A stretch of DNA of 64,000 nucleotides from Planctomycetaceae bacterium (GTDB lineage Bacteria > Planctomycetota > Planctomycetia > Pirellulales > Pirellulaceae): positions 1-64,000 of the forward strand of contig PBSM01000278.1 in NCBI GenBank assembly GCA_002726245.1, given 5' to 3'. Of the stretch, positions 17,070 to 26,606 are shown piece after piece. A program made the position numbers and the translations under genes. Below the pieces are notes generated by a model that worked only from the letters and a program-made list of their open reading frames with translations, did not search any database and was not told where the DNA came from. The first letter of the stretch is position 1. Each line of letters begins with the position of its first letter.

Positions 17070-17801
17070 ATGCGAATTCCTATTATCCGTGGACTCATTG
17101 AGCGGCGCGTTCTTGTCAATTTTCGCATTGATCCTGTCGTCTTGTCCGCCGTTTTACCGGCTCCGTTCCGCCCTCAGATAGCCAACGGGTTCGGCATCGC
17201 TGGTATCTGTTTGATTCGGCTCAGCCACATCCGACCGAAGTTTCTGCCATCCTTGTTCGGTATCTCGTCGGAAAACGCAGCTCACCGAATCGCCGTTGAA
17301 TGGGATGCGAATGGCGAGACGTCCACAGGCGTCTTCATTCCCCGCCGTGACACTTCATCGCTGCTTAACGCATTCGCCGGAGGGCGGATTTTTCCGGGCG
17401 TTCACAATCTCGCTCGTTTCAATGTCCGCGAGACAGACGACCATTTTCAGGCTTCCATGCACAGCAATGACGATTGTGCTCACGTATCGGTCGCTGCACA
17501 CACAACGACGAAGCTCCCGCGTGACTCGATCTTCCGGTCTGTCGCTGAGGTCTCACAGTTTTTCGAGGCTGGCTCTCTTGGCTATTCCCCGCAAACATCA
17601 AACGGTCATTTTGACGGGTTGGAATTGCGAGCTTTCAATTGGCACGTAGAACTACTCTCTGTCACTCAGATCGAATCATCGTTCTTCGATGATCGCGAAG
17701 TGTTTCCTGCTGGTTCAGCCACTTTCGACAATGCTCTCTTGATGCGATGCATCGATCATGAATGGCACAGCCGAGAATCCCTATGCTGCACCGGCGGCTA
17801 A
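17070..17801 (+). CDS. DUF2071 (YqjF-like) protein
   Basis: 243 residues. The ATG at 17070 is preceded by GAGGG at good spacing; a GTG at 17055 is in frame but less likely. The sequence has the DUF2071 hallmarks: a start like RRVLVNFRIDPVVLSAVLPA and later GFGIAGICLIRLSHIRP and RIAVEWDANGETSTGVFIPR. The family shares the acetoacetate decarboxylase-like fold, but no reaction is established. No signal peptide, so cytosolic. It stands alone between the flagellar cluster and a convergent sulfotransferase gene. Confidence 0.85.
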   Translation: MRIPIIRGLIERRVLVNFRIDPVVLSAVLPAPFRPQIANGFGIAGICLIRLSHIRPKFLPSLFGISSENAAHRIAVEWDANGETSTGVFIPRRDTSSLLNAFAGGRIFPGVHNLARFNVRETDDHFQASMHSNDDCAHVSVAAHTTTKLPRDSIFRSVAEVSQFFEAGSLGYSPQTSNGHFDGLELRAFNWHVELLSVTQIESSFFDDREVFPAGSATFDNALLMRCIDHEWHSRESLCCTGG

Positions 17802-17874
17802 CTGTTTAGGACTTGGAGGTTAGCCGACGTCGGCAAGTCTGTGATGCGAGCACTTTCGTTACGCGTCTTCGCCG

Positions 17875-19023
17875 TTATTCGTAGCCGTACTTCTCGAAAT
17901 AGCCTGCCCAGCGTCTGCGAACTTCTTCTTTGATTTCAGGTTCGAGTTGATGCTGATTCGGCTTGTAGGCTTTCTTGTTGGCAGCGTATTCTTCGATCCT
18001 TGGCTGAACGTTCTCAAAATCGCCAAGCTCGAGATACTCGTAAATCTTCCGAAGTTCCCCAACGGGATCTTGCACGAGTTGCTCGTAGTGGACGTCGCAG
18101 ATGTTCTCCGATCCGACTGCCTCACGCTGTCGTTCGAAGCCGCCATACATTCGCTCGAAGGCCTGAAACACATACTCGTCGAGGTGCTTGTGCTTTGCCC
18201 GCTGGAAGGCCTGGTTATTGTCCAGCGAAACCCAAAGCCGCCGATTGGAGGCAAACAGCGAATACGGATCTCGCACGATGTGAACGAACTTGGCACCGGG
18301 AAACATCTCGGAGAGGACTTCGATACGCCCCGTATGTGGAGGCGATTTCAAGATAACGGGCTTGCGTTTCAGATAGGTCTGCATCCGGACGAACTGAAGC
18401 AGCGCGTTCTTCCAGTGTGCCAGGTCATCTTTATCGACGTCCTGCATGTCGAGGAATTCCATGAACGGAGCAGGATCGTTCGGGAATGCGATGCGAAACA
18501 TCGGCGAAGGCGCGCCCATGCTGACCAAAGCGAATTCGTCTTCCTGCGGATGACCGAAGCTGACCGTCATGTTGTCCATCGGCCGCTTCGAGGGCAACAG
18601 GAACCACAGAAGCTTCGGGAAGAGTCCTCCAGTCAGCAGGAAGTGATTCGGAGCGAAGCACTCATAAGTCGTTGGATAGGCAAATCGCTCATCGAGCACC
18701 ATCAACTCATGCAGCATCGTTGTTCCGCTGCGCCAATGGCCGATCACGAAAACGGGCGGCTGCTCGATCTTTGTCTCCGCGACACCGCGTCCATATAGCA
18801 TCTGCTGCAATCGATACGCGACGGAATTGAACAGCGTGACATTCGACACCGTCAAGGCGAGGCCCAGGCCACACGGATGAAAGCGGGTCTTGTTTCGCCA
18901 AGCCAGACGCGCCCAATCGCCTAACCGCATACCGTGCCAGAACCGTGGTGCCCACATCGGGTAACGATTCAGCTTCGGCTTCTCCGGCTTCGTCTCTTGT
19001 GTTGTGTTAGCGGCTACGGACAT
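17875..19023 (-). CDS. Sulfotransferase family protein
   Basis: 382 residues. The 5'-phosphosulfate loop for PAPS is VFVIGHWRSGTTMLHELM, near residue 95. The 3'-phosphate site is FVHIVRDPYSLFASN, near residue 245, including the Arg and Ser that bind PAPS. The family moves sulfate from PAPS to hydroxyls of glycans, lipids or proteins, and planctomycetes often carry many such genes. No signal peptide or membrane helix is evident. The acceptor cannot be told from sequence. It is convergent with the DUF2071 gene and divergent from the DUF1570 gene; the roughly 220 bases in between should hold both promoters. Confidence 0.9.
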   Translation of the reverse strand: MSVAANTTQETKPEKPKLNRYPMWAPRFWHGMRLGDWARLAWRNKTRFHPCGLGLALTVSNVTLFNSVAYRLQQMLYGRGVAETKIEQPPVFVIGHWRSGTTMLHELMVLDERFAYPTTYECFAPNHFLLTGGLFPKLLWFLLPSKRPMDNMTVSFGHPQEDEFALVSMGAPSPMFRIAFPNDPAPFMEFLDMQDVDKDDLAHWKNALLQFVRMQTYLKRKPVILKSPPHTGRIEVLSEMFPGAKFVHIVRDPYSLFASNRRLWVSLDNNQAFQRAKHKHLDEYVFQAFERMYGGFERQREAVGSENICDVHYEQLVQDPVGELRKIYEYLELGDFENVQPRIEEYAANKKAYKPNQHQLEPEIKEEVRRRWAGYFEKYGYE

Positions 19024-19247
19024 TCAATCGTTGTCGAGGAGCGTGTTCAGGGCGGGCGAGCTATCGATTGTAGTTCCCAAGCGGCGTATTGCCGATACCC
19101 GCGTGGCTCCGCGATCATCGTCGAAGCGGCCCGAGGCTTACGAGGGAATAAACGCAAGGAAACATGACGAATTCACGGTACTCCTCGAGAAACTTCGCAC
19201 GGAGCGCTGCTCGCGGTAAAATAAAACGATCGGAGCAGTCAAGCTAT

Positions 19248-20672
19248 ATGAGCTGTCCATTTCACTTCACGACCGCATTTCATTGCGTTACCACGATCCT
19301 CCTTTGGGCCAGCCTCACGGGTGTCGCTCCAACCGCGTTGGCACAGCCGGCGGACTTGACGCCCAGGGGCGAAGAGGCTTGGCGGTTCGAGACGCTGACG
19401 CTGAGCGACGGCAGGAAGTTCGTCGGATTCGTGCAGCAGATCACCGAGTACGAAGTCGAGTTCGCTCAGGTGTTCCGCACTCCTGGCAAACCAATGAGTG
19501 CTACCGTGCGTGTCATTCCACCGCATGACGTCGATTTGTTGGAGCAGCTCCCCCCGGATGTCCGCTACACGATGCTGCAGCGTTTTCGGGCTTTCAAGCA
19601 CCGAGCTGCGATCGAAGCAGGAAGCATGATGGAGTTAACGCTAACCGCTCGACTGCTCGATGGGCAGCGATGGTGGCGTTACGAAGGACGTTGGTTTGCT
19701 CTCGACAGTTCGGCTGATGAACGTGCAACGCGAAGGTGTATTGTCCGCATCGAACAGATGTTCCGCGCGTATCGCCAGTTACTTCCGCCACGTATGCACC
19801 CCACCGAACGACTCAAGATCGTCCTGCATGGCTCTTTGGACGAATACCATACAGCGTTACGTGCGATGGGGCTGGATATCGCGAACCTGGCGTTCTACGC
19901 GCCCAGAGACGACTTGATTGTGGCGGGGGCGGAACTGTCAACTTATGCCCAGGAGCTTGCGAAGATCCGCGGTGTTCATCAGTCCGAGCTTATTCAGATT
20001 CAACGCGATTATGACGACTTTCGCTCACGCCTTCTTCGGCTGAGCGAACAACTCGCTGAACGCGAATTTTCGCCGGAGCAGATTCGCGAGGAAACAACGC
20101 TGCGAACGGCGGCTTGGAACCGAGAGCACGAGTCGCTGCTACGCAAGATACGAGAGACGAACCGGCGCAACGCTAAGAAGTTCGACGAAGTCACCTCCCG
20201 GATGTTTCGTCGCCTGTATCACGAGGCGTTTCATGCCTATCTCGATCGGTTCGTGCTTGCACCCGATCAGCCTCCCGTTGATCGCTGGTTCAACGAAGGA
20301 CTCGCCCAGGTGTTCGAAGCCGGCCAACTCGACGGCGACACGCTTCGCATCGACGCTCCCAATCCGAAGGCACTTCAGCAACTGCAACGAGATCTTGCAA
20401 GTGATTCGCCACTTACACTAACACAGTTGCTCGCCGCAAACGATCGCGACTTTCTCCTGTCACATAACAATGGCGCATCACAGCGACATTATCTTTACGC
20501 CTGGGGGTTGGCCTACTATCTGACGATCGAGGAGGGCATGCTCCAAGACGGCAAGCTTGCTCTGTACTTGACGGCTCACGACAAAGCGAGCCTCCAGCGG
20601 CTTGAAGAACTCACCGGCAAACCCCTCGCCGAGTTGGAACGAGAATGGCGTCGTGCCATGCTCCGAATGTGA
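19248..20672 (+). CDS. Secreted DUF1570 peptidase-like protein
   Basis: 474 residues from ATG 19248, which directly precedes a signal peptide (TTILLWASLTGVAPTALAQP). An N-terminal domain of about 100 residues resembles a small beta domain (LTLSDGRKFVGFVQQITEYE). The C-terminal half has the metallopeptidase motif HEAFH (in RLYHEAFHAYLDRF) and, 26 residues later, FNEGLAQVFE, whose Glu could be the third zinc ligand. This matches DUF1570/peptidase MA-like proteins of planctomycetes. Substrate unknown. A helical insertion (about 240-320) lies just before the active site. Confidence 0.8.
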   Translation: MSCPFHFTTAFHCVTTILLWASLTGVAPTALAQPADLTPRGEEAWRFETLTLSDGRKFVGFVQQITEYEVEFAQVFRTPGKPMSATVRVIPPHDVDLLEQLPPDVRYTMLQRFRAFKHRAAIEAGSMMELTLTARLLDGQRWWRYEGRWFALDSSADERATRRCIVRIEQMFRAYRQLLPPRMHPTERLKIVLHGSLDEYHTALRAMGLDIANLAFYAPRDDLIVAGAELSTYAQELAKIRGVHQSELIQIQRDYDDFRSRLLRLSEQLAEREFSPEQIREETTLRTAAWNREHESLLRKIRETNRRNAKKFDEVTSRMFRRLYHEAFHAYLDRFVLAPDQPPVDRWFNEGLAQVFEAGQLDGDTLRIDAPNPKALQQLQRDLASDSPLTLTQLLAANDRDFLLSHNNGASQRHYLYAWGLAYYLTIEEGMLQDGKLALYLTAHDKASLQRLEELTGKPLAELEREWRRAMLRM

Positions 20673-20718
20673 TTCGCACCATACCAGGGCTCTTGATTTG
20701 TTCAAGATAGGCGGTTTG

Positions 20719-21642
20719 TCAGACGTCAAAAGTAGGGACCGAACGGCTTGACAGTGCAGCGTTGAGAAATGCGGTCGCTTGCGCTACCATCTTCTTGAAG
20801 AGTCGCACTTGCGCTGCCAACGCAACGATTCTGTCCTTTGGTTTGCTGGAAGACTCCAGAAGAATCCAGCCGTCGTAGTCCGCCGCTACCAACAGATCGA
20901 TGAGCTTCTGATACGGATAGTCAGGGCTATCCAGCTCGCGAACGTGGCAAGTCGCTCCGAAGCGATCGATCACGAGACCAAGATTATGTTCGAGCCCTTT
21001 GCCTTGTAAATCTTGCTTGTTGGAATTCCAACAAACGGCCACGTTTCGGTTGTCGGCAACATCCATGATCGCTTTGATCGTGGGAAGCTCGGCACATTGT
21101 CCATGCACTTCCAAACGGATCTGTTGGCCGAACCCTTCCGCATACTTACCAAGCTCGTTAAGTGCCTTTCCTATCTGCGCGATTGTTTTCTCTCGCGGAA
21201 CGTCCGGATAGAAACGATCCGGCTTAACCTTCACGCCGGTCGATCCGACATCATGGCTCAACCGCACGAACTCCTTGGTCGCTTCGATCGCCTTCTTGAC
21301 AACTCCCGGATCGGGATTGTCGTATCGCTCGTTGCTGCCGATACCAACTAGCGTAACCTCACTATCTGCGAAACGGTCTCGGACCGCCACGCGTTTTTGC
21401 TTGCTAAGCGAACGCTCGACGCCGTGCTTGTGCGTCGTTCGCAGCTCAACTCCCAAACATTTCGCCTGTTCGCAATTTGCGATTAGCGTAGGCAGATCCC
21501 AGTCTTGCCCCCAGAGATACGTAACTAATCCGTACGACATCTTGCTGTCGCGGGCTTTCGCGGAAAGCGTCTTCGGTAATGCCGCGAGTGAAGCTGTGGC
21601 GAGTGATGCTTTAGCGAATGTTCGGCGGGAGACTGGGTGCAT
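20719..21642 (-). CDS. Secreted sugar phosphate isomerase/epimerase-like TIM barrel
   Basis: 307 residues. A twin-arginine type signal (SRRTFAKASLATASLAALP) starts the protein, suggesting export in folded form. The remainder fits the xylose isomerase-like TIM barrel (AP endonuclease 2 superfamily): LVTYLWGQDWDLPTLIANCE, IRLEVHGQ and GWILLESSS supply likely metal and substrate residues (Glu and His). Many planctomycete paralogues are annotated as sugar isomerases without known substrates. The gene is divergent from the DUF1501 gene. Confidence 0.82.
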   Translation of the reverse strand: MHPVSRRTFAKASLATASLAALPKTLSAKARDSKMSYGLVTYLWGQDWDLPTLIANCEQAKCLGVELRTTHKHGVERSLSKQKRVAVRDRFADSEVTLVGIGSNERYDNPDPGVVKKAIEATKEFVRLSHDVGSTGVKVKPDRFYPDVPREKTIAQIGKALNELGKYAEGFGQQIRLEVHGQCAELPTIKAIMDVADNRNVAVCWNSNKQDLQGKGLEHNLGLVIDRFGATCHVRELDSPDYPYQKLIDLLVAADYDGWILLESSSKPKDRIVALAAQVRLFKKMVAQATAFLNAALSSRSVPTFDV

Positions 21643-21900
21643 GCGTTGTTCCTTTCATAGGAAGTGGTCATGCAACAGTCTACATCTGGAACACTTCATT
21701 CGCTAGTTCATGGGTGTGGGATCTCTCAGCACAAGAAGGCGGGGCCGCGATAGCTCTGGATAAAAAACACGCGGGGTGATCTGAGCGTATTGCGGTGATA
21801 CAATCTCTAGAGCCGACGCACAAAACTGCACGGGAAGCGTCGTTGAGTCGGTCGTAGCGGAAGACCGATTCAACAACTTCTGGCGTAGAGGGCGATGCTG

Positions 21901-23343
21901 ATGTTTTCTCTGCTCAATCGTCCGGGACGCTTGTGCGACACACCCTCGCGACGCGAATTGCTAACCGTCGGTGGATTGTCGCTGGTCGGATTGGGATTGC
22001 CAGATCTATTGCATCGACAGGCGCTCGGCCAGGACAAAGCGTCTCCGCTCAATAACGGTTTCGGTGCTGCTGACTCGGTTGTGCTCGTCTATTTGCAAGG
22101 TTCGCCGAGCCACATCGACCTGTGGGATCCGAAGCCGGATGCTCCCGCCGAAATCCGCGGCGAATTCCAACCGATCGCGACGACGACTCCGGGGCTCTAC
22201 TTGGGTGAAGTGCTGCCCAAACTGGCACAACAGTCACGGCATTATACCGTGGTGCGATCGATCGGTGTCGATCCGAAGGGTCTGCGAAACCACGGCGCGG
22301 CCATTTACATGCTGATGACGGGCCACAGTCCCACCAACTTTTCGCCCACAGGATTGGCCGTGCCGCCATCGCGCGAAGATCTGCCGTCGGTCGGAGCCAA
22401 CGTCGCCAAGTATCGCGCAGCGGAGCGAGGCCGGTTTAGCAATGTCGCCGTGAGCGGGCCGGTCATGGAAGGCCGCGTCGTTGGTGTCGGGCAATCGGCG
22501 GGGCTGCATGGGGCGGCTTTCGATCCGTACACGATGTATGACGATGCCACCAAGCCGCTCAAGCCGGTAGGGCTCACGTTGCCGAGCGACGTCGCGCTAG
22601 ACCGCCTCGAATCGCGGCTCGATCTCCGCGCTGTCATCGATACCCACTGTGACGGAATTCGCAAGTCGAAGACAACGTTTGACCAGTTCTACGATCAGGC
22701 GTTATCGCTCATCCAAACCCGACGCGCGGTAGACGCGTTTCGGCTGGAAGCGGAGCCACCGAAGACGCGCGAGCGATACGGAATGACACGGTTCGGCCAA
22801 GCCCTCTTACTTGCGCGGCGATTGATCGAAGCCGAAACGCGTTTTGTGCAAGTGACATGGCCTGCCCGTTCCGACGACGAGCCCGCTCCTGGCCCGGACG
22901 GGTCTTGGGACACACACCGCAACAACTTTCCGATGCTCCGCGATCATCGCTGTCCCGTGTTCGACCACTCGCTGTCGGCGTTCATTGAAGATATGGCCGC
23001 GCGTCGGTTGTTGGAAAGAACTCTTGTGGTGGCGATTGGTGAGTTTGGACGCTCTCCGAAGATCGGGTCACCAACGACCAACAACGTCGGCCCCGGGGGT
23101 CGGGACCACTGGCCGGAATGCTACAGCTTTCTTGTGGCTGGTGGCGGTGTTCGACCTGGAAAACTTTACGGCCAGTCGGATCACCACGGTGCATGGCCGA
23201 AGGTCGATGCCGTTGAGCCGTACGACCTGATTGCCACGATCTACCATGCGCTCGGCATCAATCCCGCCACTGAATATCACGACGCACTCGATCGCCCGCG
23301 GCGTCTTGTGGAAGCTGGGCGACCGGTTGTGGGGTTGTTTTGA
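21901..23343 (+). CDS. DUF1501 secreted protein
   Basis: 480 residues. The ATG at 21901 is favoured over 21895 because the AGAGGG site at 21887-21892 is eight bases from it. A twin-arginine signal (SRRELLTVGGLSLVGLGLPD) is present. DUF1501 motifs are intact: VLVYLQGSPSHIDLWDPKP near the start, VGEFGR-type VVAIGEFGRSPKIG and GRDHWPECYSFLVAGGGVRP near the end. The fold is related to the alkaline phosphatase/sulfatase superfamily; the reaction is unknown. DUF1501 genes usually pair with a DUF1549/DUF1553 gene, but none is adjacent here. Confidence 0.9.
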   Translation: MFSLLNRPGRLCDTPSRRELLTVGGLSLVGLGLPDLLHRQALGQDKASPLNNGFGAADSVVLVYLQGSPSHIDLWDPKPDAPAEIRGEFQPIATTTPGLYLGEVLPKLAQQSRHYTVVRSIGVDPKGLRNHGAAIYMLMTGHSPTNFSPTGLAVPPSREDLPSVGANVAKYRAAERGRFSNVAVSGPVMEGRVVGVGQSAGLHGAAFDPYTMYDDATKPLKPVGLTLPSDVALDRLESRLDLRAVIDTHCDGIRKSKTTFDQFYDQALSLIQTRRAVDAFRLEAEPPKTRERYGMTRFGQALLLARRLIEAETRFVQVTWPARSDDEPAPGPDGSWDTHRNNFPMLRDHRCPVFDHSLSAFIEDMAARRLLERTLVVAIGEFGRSPKIGSPTTNNVGPGGRDHWPECYSFLVAGGGVRPGKLYGQSDHHGAWPKVDAVEPYDLIATIYHALGINPATEYHDALDRPRRLVEAGRPVVGLF

Positions 23344-23442
23344 GGAGCGACGATCGCCTACGTCGCTCAATGTCCGTCGATATTCGCTTCATTGAATTTG
23401 ATGTAGAACGCCTTCGCGGTCTTCATCAAGTAACTACGTGGC

Positions 23443-23470
23443 GATTGCAACTTGCCGATTACAACTTGCC
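23443..23470. repeat. Four tandem 7-base units
   Basis: The stretch reads GATTGCA ACTTGCC GATTACA ACTTGCC. It has the same 7-base periodicity as the arrays in the prkA operon but no obvious inverted partner nearby. It lies between the DUF1501 gene and the small basic gene on the opposite strand. Confidence 0.5.
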
Positions 23471-23487
23471 AGTGCCCACGGTGCGAT

Positions 23488-23595
23488 TCACTTATTCTTC
23501 TTTTCCTTCTTCAGTCTTCGTTTTTCCTTGGGAGTAAGCTGGGCCTTCTTCTGTTGTTCCCTCTTGCCTTTATCTTTGCTGCCTTTGTCACCCAT
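23488..23595 (-). CDS. Very small, highly basic Lys-rich protein
   Basis: 35 residues, starting MGDKGSKDKGKREQQKKAQL and ending TPKEKRRLKKEKKNK. A GGAG site lies eight bases before the ATG. About half the residues are Lys or Arg. The same kind of short KGSKDKGKRE-type protein occurs in many bacteria as an uncharacterised family, as far as I recall, so this is a real gene rather than noise. It lies 44 bases downstream of the cold-shock gene on the same strand and may be co-transcribed with it, which hints at RNA or ribosome binding; that is inference. Confidence 0.75.
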   Translation of the reverse strand: MGDKGSKDKGKREQQKKAQLTPKEKRRLKKEKKNK

Positions 23596-23639
23596 GGCTG
23601 TTTCTCCGCGATTGAAAACGAATGTTCGCCCCAGATCCG

Positions 23640-23837
23640 TCAGACCAACTTGACGTTTTCAGCACATGGCCCCTTTGGTCCGCTTCCCGCCGTGTATGAC
23701 ACTCGCTGTCCTTCTTGGAGTTCTTCGTAGCTCACGCCTTCGAGGCTTGACGAGTGAAAAAACATGTCCTTCTCGCTCCCGGTGTCGATAAAGCCGAAGC
23801 CCTTGTCCGTGAGCCGCTTGATTGTGCCTTCCGCCAT
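23640..23837 (-). CDS. Cold-shock domain protein
   Basis: 65 residues, one cold-shock domain. RNP1 is KGFGFI and RNP2 reads DMFFHSS, where most have VFVHFS; the end [13 protein letters not shown] is typical. Such proteins bind single-stranded RNA and DNA and melt secondary structure. The ATG at 23837 has a GAAGGAA site upstream; the open frame extends further but without a ribosome binding site. Confidence 0.95.
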   Translation of the reverse strand: MAEGTIKRLTDKGFGFIDTGSEKDMFFHSSSLEGVSYEELQEGQRVSYTAGSGPKGPCAENVKLV

Positions 23838-24046
23838 TTGTTCAATTCCTTCAAAAAAAGTGACCTGCAGCGTTGCCCGAAACATTATGCTCGGGCTGCT
23901 CCACTGCAAGCGTGCCATTCTATCGCATCATCTGGCAACAGGCGATGGCCCGTCCTAGAACTTCCTTCGCCTAATCAGTCGCTGTGTTCGCCGGAACGCG
24001 GAGAAACCGCACTCTGGCGAGTGCAGCTACGAATGACGACACAAGC

Positions 24047-25357
24047 CTAGTCCTTCCCAACGTGCTGCCGCCAACCTACCGTTTGCGTCCATGCTTGTTC
24101 TCGCTGGCCGTCGAACGAAGGGTTCCAATGCTTCTTCGAAGAGGTAACGACTGCACGCACGTAAAGCTCGTCGCCCGTCAGTTTGTAGGTCGCTTTCGCT
24201 CCCTCGACCTTGCTGAGGACCGCTCCGACATCCGCGGAGTACCGCCGAGTCGCATGGATCGGTTTGCCATCTTTGTCGGTAACGGGCTCGCTGCTCTTGT
24301 CGTAGTCAACAGGTGTGCCGATGAACTCGGTGACATATTCGATCCCTTCCTCCGGTTGCATCTCAACAGTCAACACCCGAGCTTTCTCGTCGAACTTGAT
24401 TTTGCTCAAAGTCACTCCACTCGACGAGTAGAAGTCGCCTTTCTCCATCGAGCGAATAATCGCGTCGGCGTCTAGCTTGCTCGCCTTGACCATCACCCAG
24501 CCACGCCCCGGCGATGAACCACGATTACCAAAGTAGTTGTGCGAATCGTCCGTGGCCATGCCGGACAAAGGAGCTTCCTTCATCTCCGCAATGCGAATCG
24601 TGTTCGCGATGTCCCACATCCGTTCCAACTCGACATGCTGCTCGTCGCCAAGCTGATTGACTCCGGGATGGCCGTTGTAGATCTCAAAGAACTTTTCCTG
24701 TGTGACGGCCGCCATGTCTTCGGCCGTGACCGCATAGCCGAAGTTCGGATGGTTGAGATGCGCGAGGATTGGATGCCCGACGCGCTGGCTCTGCTGCTCG
24801 ACCGCGATCAAGTTGTTCTTGATTGTGTCTCGCACGCTCTCCCCGCCGCGCGGACGAATCAGCTCGAGGATGTTGGTCGCATTGATATGAATCGGTAGCG
24901 ATTTATGACGGTCGGTGATCTCTTCGGCTTGAATCAGAAGGAATTCGCCAGGTTTGACAAACTTCGGAGCGAACTCATCCAACGCCCTTAAACGAATCTC
25001 TGTCTTGCCATCCTTCTCGCGGGTTTCTACCCAGTCGTTGCCGAACCTCGCGATGTACCTCTTCAAGCCATCGATTGCTCCACGCTTGGCTCCTTGGCCT
25101 TCCGGAACCCACTTCTCGCCGCGGCTCAAGATGTTGTGATCTGACAAACTGAGGAAGTCATAGTCGTGCGTGACATACCAATCGACAATCATCTCCGGAA
25201 AGTCATTGCCGTCGCTCCACAGCGAGTGCGTGTGGAGATTGCCTTTGAACCAATGCACCCCTTGCTCCTGCGCGAGACCATCGCAGGCGTGCGCAATCAG
25301 TAACATGCCGCAAACAACGCTCGCCAAACCACAGGTCGCACGTAGTCTTACCATCAT
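24047..25357 (-). CDS. Secreted PHP-domain metal-dependent phosphoesterase-like protein
   Basis: 436 residues with a signal peptide (CGLASVVCGMLLIAHACDGLA). PHP-domain metal ligands are visible: NLHTHSLWSDG near residue 41, LSLSDHN, HPILAHLNHPN and, late, MATDDSHN. The family hydrolyses phosphoesters using a trinuclear metal site, but many secreted members have unknown substrates. A C-terminal domain of about 110 residues (from GVTLSKIKFDEKARVLTVE) looks like a beta sandwich. The frame is intact. Confidence 0.85.
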   Translation of the reverse strand: MMVRLRATCGLASVVCGMLLIAHACDGLAQEQGVHWFKGNLHTHSLWSDGNDFPEMIVDWYVTHDYDFLSLSDHNILSRGEKWVPEGQGAKRGAIDGLKRYIARFGNDWVETREKDGKTEIRLRALDEFAPKFVKPGEFLLIQAEEITDRHKSLPIHINATNILELIRPRGGESVRDTIKNNLIAVEQQSQRVGHPILAHLNHPNFGYAVTAEDMAAVTQEKFFEIYNGHPGVNQLGDEQHVELERMWDIANTIRIAEMKEAPLSGMATDDSHNYFGNRGSSPGRGWVMVKASKLDADAIIRSMEKGDFYSSSGVTLSKIKFDEKARVLTVEMQPEEGIEYVTEFIGTPVDYDKSSEPVTDKDGKPIHATRRYSADVGAVLSKVEGAKATYKLTGDELYVRAVVTSSKKHWNPSFDGQREQAWTQTVGWRQHVGKD

Positions 25358-25543
25358 TGATTCCCGTCAATCTATCTGCTCGTTGCCTAACCAAGTGGGT
25401 CGCTCAGTATAGACAGTCTGATGCTCTTCGGACACTATTGCGGGAGCAATTGGAAGAGAGAACGATCGCCGAGTAGCCCAATCAAACTGTCGATGCGTGT
25501 CGGATCGGATTCGACGTTACCACGAGACGAGCGGCCAGATTGC

Positions 25544-26014
25544 CTAGTCCACGAGCCGCACGGTGGGCGTGAAGATGATGTCCTTGAAGATGTTTGTGAG
25601 CTGCTCCTCGTACTGCGACGGGTCGCCACCTGCTTGTAAACCTTGGCCGATCTCGGACGTGCCGCCCAGAACGGCCATGCGATTGAGGAAGTCGCCGTCG
25701 GCACCGAACCCAAGCCCGACGGCGAACACATCCCAGTTGTCTAACCGCATGTTACGAGCCTGCATCAGGGGACCGTTGAACCAATAGCGGCTGTTCGGCC
25801 AACTGAGAGGGTCACTGTAGTAGAACTGACCGGCGTCCGGACCTGAGACACTGTTGACGTATCCATCGATCGTACCCTGTCCCGACTGGATCAAGTTCGG
25901 TGCGCCATCGGATAGGACGATGACAACTTTATCGGTGAACGAACGTCCAATCGAATCCATGTGCTGCTTGGCCGTGATCATTCCCGATTCCATCGCGGTC
26001 GTCGCGAGCTTGTC
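25544..26014 (-). pseudogene. von Willebrand A domain protein fragment (TadG-like)
   Basis: Only the C-terminal 155 or so residues remain, from about KLATTAMESGMI to the end (EEQLTNIFKDIIFTPTVRLVD). The VWA core strand VVIVLSDGAPNLI and a helix resembling a MIDAS Thr loop are seen. In Tad loci such proteins are TadG-like pseudopilus components. The 5' part of the gene is missing: upstream codons hit a stop at 26029-26027, and from about 26033 the DNA encodes CpaA on the other strand. The normal gene would be two to three times longer. Confidence 0.65.
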
Positions 26015-26032
26015 ACCCGTTGACGGCTACAG

Positions 26033-26515
26033 CTTCGAGTTCCCAACTGGCTTACCTTCCCGATGATCATCAGCGGGTGGATCTTCAGTATCGGCGCATA
26101 CGCTTTGGCCGGCGAACCTTGGTATCACGGACTCGGTTGGAGTCTGCTAGGTACGCTCATTGGCTTGGCCTGCCTGCTGCCTGCCTATTCAATTGGTGGG
26201 ATGGGTGCCGGCGATGTCAAGCTGATGATGGGTGTGGGTGCTTGGGTTCATGGTGAGGCAACGTGGTACGCCTTCTGCGTCACCGCTGTTGTCGGAGCTG
26301 TGCTAGCAGTGCTGATGGCGCTATTCCGAGGCGCTTTCATGAAGCACTACCTGCAGTTCAAAATGATCGCGAGCGAGATCTTCACGATCCGTGATCCGGA
26401 ACGCTTGGCGACGATCGCGGCCGAACGGAAGAGTTCGATGATGCTGTTGCCTTACGGCATTCCGATCGCAATCGGGACGATCGGCTACTTCGCATGGATG
26501 GGAATGCTCATTTGA
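26033..26515 (+). pseudogene. cpaA: CpaA/TadV prepilin peptidase lacking its N-terminus
   Basis: The reading frame is recognisable from LRVPNWLTFPMIISGWIFS, which begins before the first ATG (26063). It includes the second catalytic motif GGMGAGDVKLMMGVGAW and several membrane helices. A24 peptidases need two aspartates; the first lies in the xDLRxxxVPN segment at the end of helix 1, and here that Asp and the helix are gone, with a stop (26021-26023) close upstream. The enzyme would process Flp prepilins; this copy should be inactive. The junction with the vwa fragment is at about 26014-26036. Confidence 0.7.
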
Positions 26516-26606
26516 AGGCCGCCGTCACATTGGGGTGTGTATTCAGTCTGCAGCAGATCGGCAGCCAGCGGGCAATGCAGAAACCTTAACGCCAGGAGGC
26601 TTCAAC

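Noticed and set aside
25994-26023. Plus-strand reading that resembles a CpaA N-terminus (IAVVASL)
   Set aside because: It is in another frame than the CpaA body, overlaps well-formed vwa codons on the other strand and may be chance.
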